From positions 35,273,807 to 35,337,806 of the forward strand of contig NC_087065.1 in NCBI RefSeq assembly GCF_963678635.1: DNA of 64,000 nucleotides. Reading direction: 5' to 3'. The notes below the pieces were generated by a model. The model was not told the DNA's origin, searched no databases, and was given only the letters and a program-made list of their open reading frames with translations. Of the stretch, positions 41,078-50,780 are shown one piece after another. The DNA is from Symsagittifera roscoffensis (lineage: Eukaryota > Xenacoelomorpha > Acoela > Convolutidae). The translations under genes were made by a program, and so were the position numbers. The first letter of the stretch is position 1. Every line of letters begins with the position of its first letter.

Positions 41078-42200
41078 TCGAGTGACAATCCCGGACCCGA
41101 GTGATACCTTAGGTGACCCAGTCGTAGAACAGACGATGAGGAAGCTGATAGAGACAGCTGGACGACTAGTGGCCAACAGGAATGCGCCAGGTTCCGGAGT
41201 GACTGCACCCTATGGAACAATCGGCGACACGGGCAGAGTACAACTCTCCCAAGACACGATGACCAAAGAGGGAGTTTGCGATGCAACTTTACAAACGAGG
41301 AGCTCTAAGATCCCAGACAGGAAAATCCGAGGAATGTCGGAGAAGAAAGTGTCCCGACTGATTGATGTACAGAAGAACAATCAGTTGAAGTATAACTTCA
41401 CAGGAGTTCCGGTTACGGATCCGAGAGCCTGCTTCAGTCGAGCAGCCTGGAACCTAGCAGTAAACCTGCTGCAACCGCCACTTGGGACATCACATCTGAT
41501 ACTGGGGGACAGTCTGGTCAGAGTGCTCCAAAATCTGAGGACTTCCTGGATCAGCACGGTGATGTCATTTGGGGGTGCAACGATAGCCCAGTTATTTCGG
41601 ATGGTGGAGCTGATGAACCCAGGGAGAATCCCTCACCTAGTAGGGACGAACAACATCTCGAGAAGCTCAGATGAGGAAGAGGCACTATGGGAATCGATGA
41701 TGAAGTGCCTATTTACTACTCTCTGGCAAGAGTTCAACTGCGCGGTACTGACCGTCTGCACTGCACCAATGAGCACGAAGATGTTGACAGCAGTAGGGAG
41801 TAGACATAATGAAAGAGCAGTCAGGTGGAACAACATCCTGAGTAATCTTATTAGTCGGAATGCCGGAAGGATGATCCTTATGGATATTGAAAATGAGCTG
41901 AGAGCTATGGATCAGGCGAGACTGACTACTGACGGCATCCACTTTGACACCATCGAGGGACACGCTTGGTTGATCAGAGTCTTCCAAGAGCGACTAGATG
42001 AAATGGAAGTAGAACTCTTTGACACGGGAGTTCTGAAGAAGGAAGAGACATCGAATAAACCTGCAATTTCAACATTTGTGCCTCCTAACCTGGAAACACG
42101 TTTGGGAGCGGTCCCAGCCGTGACCATCTATAGGCGCAAAGCTCTAGCGAGCCAGGGCAAAGAACGGACGTTCAAGATCGATTGGGGGAAGCGCCTTTGA
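40974..42200 (+). CDS. SGNH/GDSL hydrolase (copy C, intact catalytic set)
   Basis: Open frame of 408 codons. The lead has LLTPREM and IPDPSDT as in copy A. Block I is LILGDSLVR with nucleophile Ser at 41511-41513; block II is the Gly in SFGGAT; block III is VGTNNISR at about 41640; block V is DGIHF with Asp at 41931-41933 and His at 41940-41942. These are all the residues expected of an active SGNH esterase. No signal peptide is visible, so a cytoplasmic or virion-like location is more likely than secretion. A Ser/Pro/Arg stretch follows and TGA at 42198-42200 ends it by a frame slip. Related folds include esterases in ORF1 of CR1/L2-type retrotransposons and viral acetylesterases; the substrate here is unknown. 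Confidence 0.75.
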   Translation: MIPTRDIPRGQSPMELLTPREMSQTIETRLPAAIDRVTIPDPSDTLGDPVVEQTMRKLIETAGRLVANRNAPGSGVTAPYGTIGDTGRVQLSQDTMTKEGVCDATLQTRSSKIPDRKIRGMSEKKVSRLIDVQKNNQLKYNFTGVPVTDPRACFSRAAWNLAVNLLQPPLGTSHLILGDSLVRVLQNLRTSWISTVMSFGGATIAQLFRMVELMNPGRIPHLVGTNNISRSSDEEEALWESMMKCLFTTLWQEFNCAVLTVCTAPMSTKMLTAVGSRHNERAVRWNNILSNLISRNAGRMILMDIENELRAMDQARLTTDGIHFDTIEGHAWLIRVFQERLDEMEVELFDTGVLKKEETSNKPAISTFVPPNLETRLGAVPAVTIYRRKALASQGKERTFKIDWGKRL

Positions 42201-42967
42201 GAAGAACCATCAATCCTAGACGAAGACTAGGGCCTGTCAACTCGACTGCGGAAACGACCAGCACCTCTAGATCGGATACGAGCTCAGAGACGACAAGCAC
42301 CAGTCGAGAGGAGCGACGCCCAAACCGGAGCTCTCTGATGTGGTCGAGGCCCGTACCTTCTCCCTGGCACATATATAAGGATGATCTGATCAAACTGAAT
42401 CTTCAGATGATGAGTTTTGCAGCAGATTCCATGAGGATGCTGAATGGAGCAAGGTTATCTGTCAGCGGACTGTACTCGATAACAGGAGTGGACTGGTTGA
42501 TAGCTGCTGGCAAAAACTTCAGCTCTACAACTGCCTTGAGGTTTGCCGACCTAGAGGGACTGCCCTCGAACAATACAATGGGTCCAGTGAATGCAAAACC
42601 GTTACAAGACGTGAAACTGAATCACCATGAAGGATATCGAGCAGAGAGATCTGGAAGATTCCTGATTAGGAGGGCGCCAATTAGACAACATGTGAAGATG
42701 TTCAGGCAGGTGAAAGCACCCCCAGGCCATGTGAAAGAAAGAGCGTACCCAAAACAAGTGAATCAGGAAGGTGATGTTCAGAGATACGGTGGGTTGCATG
42801 CGATAAAGAGAGATGAGACCATCTTTACTGCATACGACAAGGCAGAAATGAGGAAGGCCAAGATCATGATAGTCGCGAATTCAGACTTCGTATATACCTC
42901 CAAGTCTCTCTTTTGGCCTGATGTGATAATGTTGGCATCGGTTGAGTGCAAAGGCAGACAGATATGA
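42182..42967 (+). CDS. Linker domain and start of the degenerate SGNH-like domain (copy C)
   Basis: Overlaps the previous frame by 19 bases. After a Ser/Thr-rich lead come LMWSRPVPSPWHIYKDDL, GLYSITGVDWLIAAGKNFSSTTAL, GLPSNNTMGPVNAKPL (the linker conserved in A and B), then a basic stretch and IMIVANSDFVYTSKSLFWPDVIML. TGA at 42965-42967 overlaps the next ATG as ATGA. In copy A the same regions share one frame with the SGNH enzyme. Confidence 0.5.
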   Translation: MGEAPLRRTINPRRRLGPVNSTAETTSTSRSDTSSETTSTSREERRPNRSSLMWSRPVPSPWHIYKDDLIKLNLQMMSFAADSMRMLNGARLSVSGLYSITGVDWLIAAGKNFSSTTALRFADLEGLPSNNTMGPVNAKPLQDVKLNHHEGYRAERSGRFLIRRAPIRQHVKMFRQVKAPPGHVKERAYPKQVNQEGDVQRYGGLHAIKRDETIFTAYDKAEMRKAKIMIVANSDFVYTSKSLFWPDVIMLASVECKGRQI

Positions 42968-43770
42968 AACCAATCACAATTGTGTTCGCTGGCATCAATG
43001 ACCATCTACAAAGCAGAGGTTTACTGAGCAGACTCAGAGAGCCTACGACAGCCGAAATCGCTGTTTGGCCAGAGATAAAAGATATCCTCGAGGCAATGGG
43101 GGAAGTAGTGGATACCCTGAAAGAAGGTTTCTTCACCAGGATAACACCGAGAGCCGTGTTCGCGCTGTCTCCGGGGTATGCACGTCTCCCGGATGGACTA
43201 AAGTTCGTGTATGCGATTGTGGCTTTGCTCTCGGAAGGGAAATATGATGTGATCATATCGGCCCCAAATTGCGAGATAGAAATGGAGAATCTGAGATCAC
43301 TCAGGGCTGAACTACCTGCGGTGTGGTCAGATATCTCGAATGCGATGAGAGGATTCAAGGACCATTCACTACACATGCTAGCGTTGGACGAAGTGCTGGG
43401 GTTGGAACTGTCCAACTTCAGTCGACAGCTCAAGTTGAAGCCAGGATTAGATGACGATTATCGAGTAATTGTGGCGATGTCGAATGATTTATGGTTCCGA
43501 GGAATGGACATAAAGGAGGAAGGAGAGAGAAGAAAGATTTTCAAGGATACCAGAGCTCACTTGGAAGCGATGGTTTTGAGAACCAAACCAAAGGCCAACC
43601 AATGGCTACATCTAACTCCTCGAGTAGCGGCATTGGGCGCGGATGCATTTGAGCAAGGCCCAGTGTTGATCAGGAAGATCCGTGCCTACCTAGTGAAGGA
43701 GGTGAACCTGGCCGAAAATGCTGAGGAAAAGACAGCCGAGTTTGTAAACAGAGTGTGCCAAGTACCCTGA
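42946..43770 (+). CDS. Degenerate SGNH-like domain, second part (copy C)
   Basis: The likely start is ATG at 42964-42966, overlapping the TGA of the upstream frame. FAGINDHLQSRGLLS is a GxND-type block III; then AVFALSPGYARLPDGLKFVYAIVALLSEG, IISAPN, WSDISNAMRGFK, LDEVLGLELSNFSRQLKLKPG, LWFRGMDI, LRTKPKANQWLHLTPRVAALGADAFEQGP. The overall pattern suggests an SGNH-like fold whose nucleophile position (VANSDF) no longer has GDS. Function unknown. TGA at 43768-43770. Confidence 0.5.
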   Translation: MQRQTDMKPITIVFAGINDHLQSRGLLSRLREPTTAEIAVWPEIKDILEAMGEVVDTLKEGFFTRITPRAVFALSPGYARLPDGLKFVYAIVALLSEGKYDVIISAPNCEIEMENLRSLRAELPAVWSDISNAMRGFKDHSLHMLALDEVLGLELSNFSRQLKLKPGLDDDYRVIVAMSNDLWFRGMDIKEEGERRKIFKDTRAHLEAMVLRTKPKANQWLHLTPRVAALGADAFEQGPVLIRKIRAYLVKEVNLAENAEEKTAEFVNRVCQVP

Positions 43771-44569
43771 AACTTTCAGGACTCAGAAAGCGAAGGGAAA
43801 GAAGGCTTTGAACGAACTGATAGCATGCTGGAAGGGCTGGGAGGGCCGCGCCAAAACTCTCTCGATATTTGATAAAAGAATTCCTCCAAGCAGTAGTGGA
43901 AGTATCAATCGTTGAAATACTAGCCTTGTTCGTGACGTTTGGAGCAGAAAATATCGTAAAAGGACCGGTTGTGCTGCCCACCCAAGGAATTCAGAACCTG
44001 TGATTAGATGGACTTTTAACGTTGATTGCAATAACGCATGAAATCTTGGGAGGGCTGATGAATTTGATGCGCTACCCACGAATTCTTGGAACAAGATAAG
44101 AGATTTGAGACATACTCTTATCCAGTACCTCCTGCAGTAGAATCGCTTTGGAACAGGAGAGGATGAGACGATCGAGAGGGAGGAAGACGTGAGACGACAT
44201 GTCGGGGGCATGCCCCTGCTAACGGATCTAAGCTTGGCTATGAGGACCGATCCCTTAGCAATGATCAGAGGAGCCACGGAGTTTGTGACGGTAATCTATG
44301 GACCACTTTTGCGTTCCCTGATGTTAAGGTGGAAGCATACAGGAGGTCGGTGCTGCACCTGAACCTCGTATCAGCAGTAGATGGAAGTGCGCTGAACTGG
44401 TGTGAGCAGCACGTATTGCGAGAACTCATGAGCGAAGATCTGTTGTTTGGAAAGATCTCAGAGCCAGAAATGACGGTCGTCAACTTCGACGATCACTTTC
44501 GTGCTCGTACGTGAGAAGTGGAGAGAGGGCACATTGAAGTATTACCAAAGCTCTGGAATCTAAGGCCCT
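43771..44569 (+). pseudogene. Broken helical module domain (copy C)
   Basis: Matches copy A 5080-5830 in changing frames with several stops: ILALFVTFGAENIVKGPV, LDGLLTLIAITHEILGG, GGMPLLTDLSLAMRTDPLAMIRG, then 44329-44514 RRSVLHLNLVSAVDGSALNW and MTVVNFDDHF. After TGA at 44512-44514 the same frame goes on into VLPKLWNLRPF, so the next domain was once continuous with this one. Confidence 0.5.
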
Positions 44570-45214
44570 TTGACACCCATGAATGGTGAGATAACAAGAA
44601 TTCCTCGTCTCACTACAGCATATCATGAAGTGAGAGAAGAGACAAAAGGCTGGGGTGATTACAAGAAGCTGCCAGAGGAAAACCCTGAATTCTCTCTGAT
44701 AAGAAGGCTGTTGCTCGGAGCAGTCTCCGTAGTGCAAACTCCTAGGCTGAGAGTATTTGAGACCAATGAAAGGAGGGTAGCGAAATTCTCGGAAACGATG
44801 GATCAGCGTTTTGTGGGCAGGAATGCCGCTGTGTTACAGTACACGCGATTTGCTTATACGGATCAAGCGACGAGAAGGCGAATAAGCAATGCCGCGACTC
44901 CGAAGCCTGGAGCGTTTGACAGGGAATGGACAGAACTGAATTTGACGCCTATGAGGATGAGAGGCAGAGCTGAATTACCTGAGGCCTCCCTGATTTTGAC
45001 GAGTGTGAAACTAGAGTTAACAGTGGGAGGAACGCTACGGACGAGAACCTTCCTAGCACCCTTCGACTATGAGGAGATCAAAATAGTCCATGGAGAGGAG
45101 GAAGATCAGTCAGCCGGCAGGCTAATCATACCAAAATTTCCGGAAGGGGCCAGAACGGAAGAGCAGGGGCCCTCAAATTCGAAAAAAAGATCTGAAGGAG
45201 ATGATGTGCAGTGA
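44570..45214 (+). CDS. Module domain with PKLWNLRP motif (copy C)
   Basis: Open for 214 codons. FSLIRRLLLGAVS, ETNERRVAKFSETMDQRFVGRNAAVL, and TFLAPFDYEEIKIVHGEEED line up with copy A 5800-6400. TGA at 45212-45214 separates it from the next open frame, which is in the same phase; in copy B the two are joined. The PKLWNLRP motif itself lies just upstream in another phase. Confidence 0.45.
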   Translation: MTPMNGEITRIPRLTTAYHEVREETKGWGDYKKLPEENPEFSLIRRLLLGAVSVVQTPRLRVFETNERRVAKFSETMDQRFVGRNAAVLQYTRFAYTDQATRRRISNAATPKPGAFDREWTELNLTPMRMRGRAELPEASLILTSVKLELTVGGTLRTRTFLAPFDYEEIKIVHGEEEDQSAGRLIIPKFPEGARTEEQGPSNSKKRSEGDDVQ

Positions 45215-45238
45215 GGAATCCGCCGATCGGAAGAACCT

Positions 45239-46954
45239 ATGCAAGAGAATCCCGATCAAGCAGAGAAGGAGGACGATAAAGCATCGACAGGAGGAATATC
45301 CAGCCTAGATTTCAATTTCCTCAGTGACTTTGAAAACAACGCAGACGCGTTGGAAACGACTGAACCAGCAAACGAAGGTACTTCTACACTGGAACCTCCG
45401 TCGGTTTTTGTGGAAATGAAACGGGATTTGCCGGAGAGCAGCTCTCAGGGCATTTATAACGACAGAGAACAAAAACTCCTTTTGGAATCACCAAGGAGAA
45501 GAAGGATAGAAGGCGCTGCCAGAGTACCCTTCTTGGGAACGTTACCCGAAGAAGAGTGGGAGGTGCATCACCGAGACCATGAAAATAGGACGGGATGTAG
45601 ATTGGACAAAGTGGCCTATATGGAAGAAGTCTGGACAGTAGTTCAGAGCTACGGAACCCAGTCCATTTTGAAAGTAGGTCTCAACCGACCACTGATGCGA
45701 GAAGTCCTTGACAAACTCGACGGGTTTGAAAGGAGATTGAGTGAGTTTTTGATCGACTCAGCCACTGATGAAAGTGAAGCAAACTCTCCTATCAAGATGA
45801 CGCCGCAAGAAGATAAAGGAGAAGTGGTATATTTGTCGAGAACCAGGGAAGGAACGATGCGATTGAAATTGGTGATTGATAAGATCAATGAAATGAAGAT
45901 GAATATGGGCAGCAAAGTGGTATTGAGGAAAGCGGGAAAAACTAAGATGGATTCTGAAATCTCGATAAAAGCTGTCAACTCAGCGAAAAGAAAACGAGTT
46001 GACGAAGCTATGGATTTGGGACAAAATGATGATCGATTGCCTGGCACAGACAGAATGTTGACTGATGTAGCAATGGTGCCACCCATTCTCATGGCAGGGA
46101 TAAAATCAACAGGTTATAAATCCAAACGGAGTGACTGCACTCTGACTGGAGCAACATTGGAAATGGAAATACTCAGCCAATATGGGGAGAGTATCATGAA
46201 AGACTTCAAACCGTCTCCCATGAACCGCGGAAAGGGAAGTGTCGTAGGACAACTAGTCCCAGTGGAATATAACCGACTGACACTGTCGGAGACTGTATCA
46301 ATAGAAGAACCCGCCGGTGGATACATGGAGATGTTGGAGTACAGAAACTCGGCCAGAGGACACTTAATGGCTCTGGAAGACAAAAGTGCTATGGAAGGTT
46401 ATCTGGAGACCATGGTGCAAGGCACTACCCTCAAGCAGAAGGCATATGGGAATCTAGCATCGTCTGAGATGCAGGCAGAGACGATCGAGCATTTGGTGAG
46501 CCTTCCATGGAAAACAGTAGTGTTACGGTACTTCGAAGAAGAAATGAGGACCACGCCGAAGATACACGCTCTGATAGCAGTACCTTACGTGAGAACTGAA
46601 TTACAGCTGCGGCTCGCCTGGTGCTTGATCGGACTGACTCGCAGGGAATATGATTCGGAGGAAAGGAAAAGATCAAAGGAAGACAAGTTCTTCAGGATGA
46701 CGAGCATGAGAGATCTGATAATCCAAGAGGGACTAGCAGTAGCGTGCGCGAAGCGGAGAGACGCTCTCTGTTTCATCCGGTTCATGATAGAGCAAATTTC
46801 AGTGCCCGCCTTGAACACCTGTGTCAAGATGCTGAGAGAAGGCAATGAACGAGCGAAAGCCTTACTCTTGCTAGCACTGCTGGACGTGCATCGAAGCAAA
46901 CCAATGAGGGTGAACATGAAAGAACCTGTGGAGCTCGAACCCATGAGAAAATAG
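45239..46954 (+). CDS. Large helical module protein (copy C)
   Basis: 571-codon open frame, longest of the window. An acidic lead is followed by FLGTLPEEEWEVHHRDHE, YGTQSILKVGLNRPLMREVL, a Lys-rich region, MVPPILMAGIKSTGYKSKRS, EPAGGYMEMLEYRNSARGHLMALEDKSAM, KTVVLRYFEEEMRTTPKIHALIAVPYVRTELQLRLAWCLIGL (landmarks only), and VACAKRRDALCFIRFMIEQ. RNSARGHLMA is nearly invariant between A and C. Predominantly helical; no transmembrane segment. TAG at 46952-46954 comes one base out of phase with KIDEIRRFSN, which continues the protein. No family recognised. Confidence 0.5.
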   Translation: MQENPDQAEKEDDKASTGGISSLDFNFLSDFENNADALETTEPANEGTSTLEPPSVFVEMKRDLPESSSQGIYNDREQKLLLESPRRRRIEGAARVPFLGTLPEEEWEVHHRDHENRTGCRLDKVAYMEEVWTVVQSYGTQSILKVGLNRPLMREVLDKLDGFERRLSEFLIDSATDESEANSPIKMTPQEDKGEVVYLSRTREGTMRLKLVIDKINEMKMNMGSKVVLRKAGKTKMDSEISIKAVNSAKRKRVDEAMDLGQNDDRLPGTDRMLTDVAMVPPILMAGIKSTGYKSKRSDCTLTGATLEMEILSQYGESIMKDFKPSPMNRGKGSVVGQLVPVEYNRLTLSETVSIEEPAGGYMEMLEYRNSARGHLMALEDKSAMEGYLETMVQGTTLKQKAYGNLASSEMQAETIEHLVSLPWKTVVLRYFEEEMRTTPKIHALIAVPYVRTELQLRLAWCLIGLTRREYDSEERKRSKEDKFFRMTSMRDLIIQEGLAVACAKRRDALCFIRFMIEQISVPALNTCVKMLREGNERAKALLLLALLDVHRSKPMRVNMKEPVELEPMRK

Positions 46955-48145
46955 ACGAAATCAGGAGATTCTCAAACAAAGAAATGAGGCTCACTAAGGA
47001 ATCTATGGGAGCAATGCCGAAATCCAGTGAATACTGTGGACCGATCATGAAAAAGTCCTACAGTTACGTGTCAGGAATCACAGGGATAGCGTACAACCCA
47101 TTCCTAAATGAAGACATACGCGATTGCTTCTTTGATTACGAGCAATCAGTGTTTGCTAAGATTCTGGACGTCTAGAATTGCGACGATAACAAGCGCTGCT
47201 AATCCCCAGACCAGGCTGGGACTAGTCTTGGAGGAAAAGATGAATGCACCTTCCGTGCCAGAATCCGACAAACTGGGATTCTCGGATGAATTACCGAGAA
47301 CGAGTATGGTGGTATGGGAACTGATGGTGGTATGGGAACTGATGAAACCATCATGGTGTCCGAGTCCCAACGCTGGTTCGATACTACATGCAACACAAGA
47401 TGTACAGAGGGAACTAAATTCAAACTATAATCTGCGTGATCTTAATGTCATCTATAACGTGATGACAACAGCCTCTAGGAGCAACGGAGAAGACAAAGAA
47501 GACTTGCCTGGCTGGGGACCAGAGGACTGGGTTAAACCTAGTAGCTGTCTGGCAGAAGTCTGTGGACTGGAAGGTCACGTTTGTGGAGGTCTGGATTGCG
47601 TGAAAACACTGGAGAAACAGCACAAGCAGTTGACAATATTGTTTGGGAACATTGTGATGAAAGCAAAAACGGAAACGGAGCTGATCGCAGATTGCCATGG
47701 AGGAACCGAGGTGAATCTAGTGACTGCACTAGGATTCTACAGCATGTTTGGTTCTATAGAGTCACTATTGAATCTAGAACAGAAACATGAGATGGTCACG
47801 GCCATCAGTGTAGAAGTGTTCCCAGGAGTTTTGCAGACTGAGCAAAAGCTCATAGGAAAATGGAGAGAAGCGATTGAGGCGGAATCGAACATCCGACACA
47901 GTGGAGCTTATCGCAGACCATCGCGAGCGCGATATTTGGTGGGATCGACATTAGCTCCAATGTGCAAGGGCAGATACCCAGTGCATTTCGTAGCTGTGGA
48001 TGTAAAAATTACTAGAACGATCGTGGATCAGGCCTTCTCAGTGCCAAAATGTGTAAGACTGGCGAGAATGTCGGAAAAGTCTTTTGAGCTACTGTGCAAA
48101 ATGTTCTCAGCAGTTGCAGAGAGAACTAAGGAGGAGTTGGAATAG
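46955..48145 (+). pseudogene. Cys/His-cluster module domain (copy C)
   Basis: Starts with YSYVSGITGIAYNPFLNED (46984-47175 frame), then from about 47330 in another frame MKPSWCPSPNAG, CLAEVCGLEGHVCGGLDC (C-x4-C-x4-H-x-C-x4-C), NLVTALGFYSMFGSIESLLNLE, LVGSTLAPMCKGRYPVHFVAVDV, and QAFSVPKCVRLARMSEKSFELL. The cluster spacing is identical to copy B, and the flanking helices are conserved. A zinc-binding role is inferred from the spacing only. TAG at 48143-48145. Confidence 0.5.
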
Positions 48146-49203
48146 ATACTGGAAAGAAGTTCATGGGATACGTCAGTGGGAACTTCAGTGACCTTGAAAG
48201 ACAAAAACAGAGAGGATCAACCCATACGGATTACAACACAGTGGATGAGAATGATGAAGTCCACCGAGTGATAATGGAAGTGGAACCACTACTGGAATCT
48301 TCGGAAAAGCGGAATTGGAGAAGCATCATGTTAACACATGATGAGTTTCCCTGCCATTGCTTGCTGCAAACATGGTGTTACCCCGGGCGTACTAATCTGG
48401 TGTTGATCTGGGACTGTGGAGAGCTGCTGTCCATGGGTTTACAGACTCATCGCGGCCCATAACGAAAGTGACAGTGGGAGTCATGATGACTATACGATGG
48501 CTGGAGGCTCATGTGAAGAAGAACAATAGACAGGAGGCACCAACGAGAGAACAATTGCAGAAATTGGATTGTCTAAAAGAATTAGATCTTTTTGAGACAA
48601 TGTGCAAGATTCTGAACATTCCGATGGAAGTGAAAAAGACATAGGCAAGAAGACGACTGATGCCATGGCTTAGAGCCAACATGACTGCATGGTTGTACGA
48701 ATATGCCAAGAAGCATATGTCGAAGCACGGCAGAGTGTACAGTAGGTATCAGCTGGACATTGGAGCAGGAGCTTTCAAGCGCACTTTTGTAACTCATCGG
48801 AATGCAGTGACCACAGCCGTGAAGTGAATCTCCAGGATGAGTGAACGTGAAGGAAGGGAAAAAGAAGAGATGTTGAAGTGTTGCTAAGATTCTGTTAGTT
48901 CAGATACCCATAGAGCAGATACCCATGGAGGAACCGGGAGGATCAACTGAAAGTGATGGAAGGGAGAAAGAAGATATGTTGAAGGAAGATTTGGAGAGAA
49001 ACGTGACGTTGTGTCTCCACAACAGCTTCTGAAGGAACAGAAAATCTAACGTTGACCCCCTACCTTGTTGTAAACAAAGGGTAGAAGAGCAGAAGTGTTG
49101 GAGGACTGCTTCCAACAGCGTCAGAATAGCTACCGATGTGTTGCAAGACACAGAGACTGAAAGTGCAGAGTCAATGTCGCAGGAGGAAGAGATGGATCAT
49201 TGA
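48146..49203 (+). pseudogene. Module C-terminal domain, first copy (copy C)
   Basis: MEVEPLLESSEKRNWRSIML, FPCHCLLQTWCYPGRTNLVLIWDCGELLSMGL, then frame changes; KKT before a TAG at 48642, RRRLMPWLRANMTAWLYEYAKKHM, LERNVTLCLHNSF and LPCC follow. Several stops and shifts. It is repeated downstream as a better preserved copy. Confidence 0.55.
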
Positions 49204-50780
49204 CAAATGGCCGGAAATCAAGATGCGAAAAGAAGAAATTTAGAAGAATTTAGAAGTCTTAGAACTTCTAAACGACGAAAAAAGAAGAAACAAAGAAGTG
49301 ACGAAAGAGAAGGAGTTAAAACTCAGAATTGTTTTTTATGTGACAAAAAACTCAAGCGAGAAACTAAGCAACCAAAATGTAATTGAAACTGAAAGAAAAC
49401 ATTGAGTTGAGTTTTGAACTTTAAAGAAATTGTTGCATTTATAAATTTGCGTTTTGATTTTAGTTAGTGGCTTTAGAGATTCTGTTAAACAGAGAGGATC
49501 AACAGAGAGGATCAACCGTTACGGATTACAACACAGTAGATGAGAATGATGAAAACCACCGAGTGATAATGGAAGTGGAACCACTACTGGAAGCTTCAGG
49601 AAAGCGGAATTGGAGAAGCATCATGTTAACACATGATGAGTTTCCCAGCCATTGCTTGCTGCAAACATGGTGGTACACCGGGCGTAGTAATCTGGTGTTG
49701 ATCTGGGACTGTGGAGGGCTGCTCTCCATGGGTTTACCAGACTCATCACGGTCCATAACGATAGTGATAGTGGGAGTTATGATGGTGATACGATGGCTGG
49801 AAGCTCATGTGAAGGAGAACAATGGACAGGAGGCACCAACGAGAGAACAAATGCAGAAATTGGATTGTCTAAAAGATTTATATCTTTTTGAGACAATGTG
49901 CAAGATTCTGAACATTCCGATGGAAGTGAAAAAGACATGGGCGAGAAGACGACTGATGCCATGGTTTAGGGCCAACATGACTGCATGGTTGTACGAATAT
50001 GCCAAGAAGCATATGTCGAAGCACGGCAGAGTGTACAGTACGTATCAGCTGGAAATTGGAGCAGGAGCTTTCAAGCGAGCTTTTGTAACTCATCGGAATG
50101 CAGTGACCACCGCCGTGAAGAGAATCTCTAGGATGAGTGAACGTGATGGAAGGAAGAAAGAAGAGATGTTGAAGTGTTGCTAAGATTCTGTTAGAGCAGA
50201 TACCCATAGAACAGATACCCATGGATGAACCGGGAGGATCAACTGAAAGTGATGGAAGGGAGAAAGAAGAGATGTTGAACAGAGACTTGGAGAGAAACGT
50301 GACGTTGTGTCTCCACAACAGCTTCTGCAGGAACAGAGAATCTAACGTTGACCCCTACCTTGTTGTAAACAAAGGGTAGAAGAGCAGAAGTGTTGGAGGA
50401 CTGCTTCCAACAGCGTCAGAATAGCTACCGATGTGTGGAAAGACACAGAGACTGAATTTGCAGAGTCAATGTCGCAGGAGGAGGAGATGGAGCTTTGACG
50501 AATGCCCGGAAATCAAGATGCGAAAAGAAAGAAATTTAGAAGAATTTAGAAGTTTCAGAATTTCCAAACGACAAAAATGAAGAAACAAAGAAGTGACGAA
50601 AGAGAAGGAGTTAAAGCTCAGAATTGTTTTGTATGCGACAAAAACTCAAGTGAGAAACTAAGCAACCAAGTTGTAATTGAAACTGAAAGAAAACATTTAG
50701 TTGAGTTTTGAACATTAAAGAGTTTGTTGCATTTATAAATTTGCATTTTGATTTTAGTTAGTGGCTTTAGAGACACTTAC
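48205..50780 (+). repeat. Tandem duplication of the 3'-terminal 1.3 kb (copy C)
   Basis: Bases 48205-49480 and 49500-50780 are direct repeats offset by about 1,300 bases. Each covers the C-terminal domain and the beginning of the 3' UTR (up to gcatttataaatttgc and gttagtggctttagaga). The junction near 49478-49510 has short repeats of agaggatcaac. The copies differ by scattered substitutions, so the duplication is old. Confidence 0.9.
49467..50510 (+). CDS. Module C-terminal domain, second copy (copy C)
   Basis: Open from 49467 to TAA at 50181-50183: VIMEVEPLLEASGKRNWRS, FPSHCLLQTWWYTGRSNLVLIWDCGGLLSMGLPDSS, MVIRWLEAHVKENNGQEAPTR, IPMEVKKTWARRRLMPWFRANMTAWLYE, THRNAVTTAVKRISRM. After the stop, LERNVTLCLHNSFCRNRES and the acidic tail continue in another frame to TGA at about 50498. 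The first Cys of CHC is Ser here. Shares all hallmarks with copies A, B and E. Confidence 0.55.
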
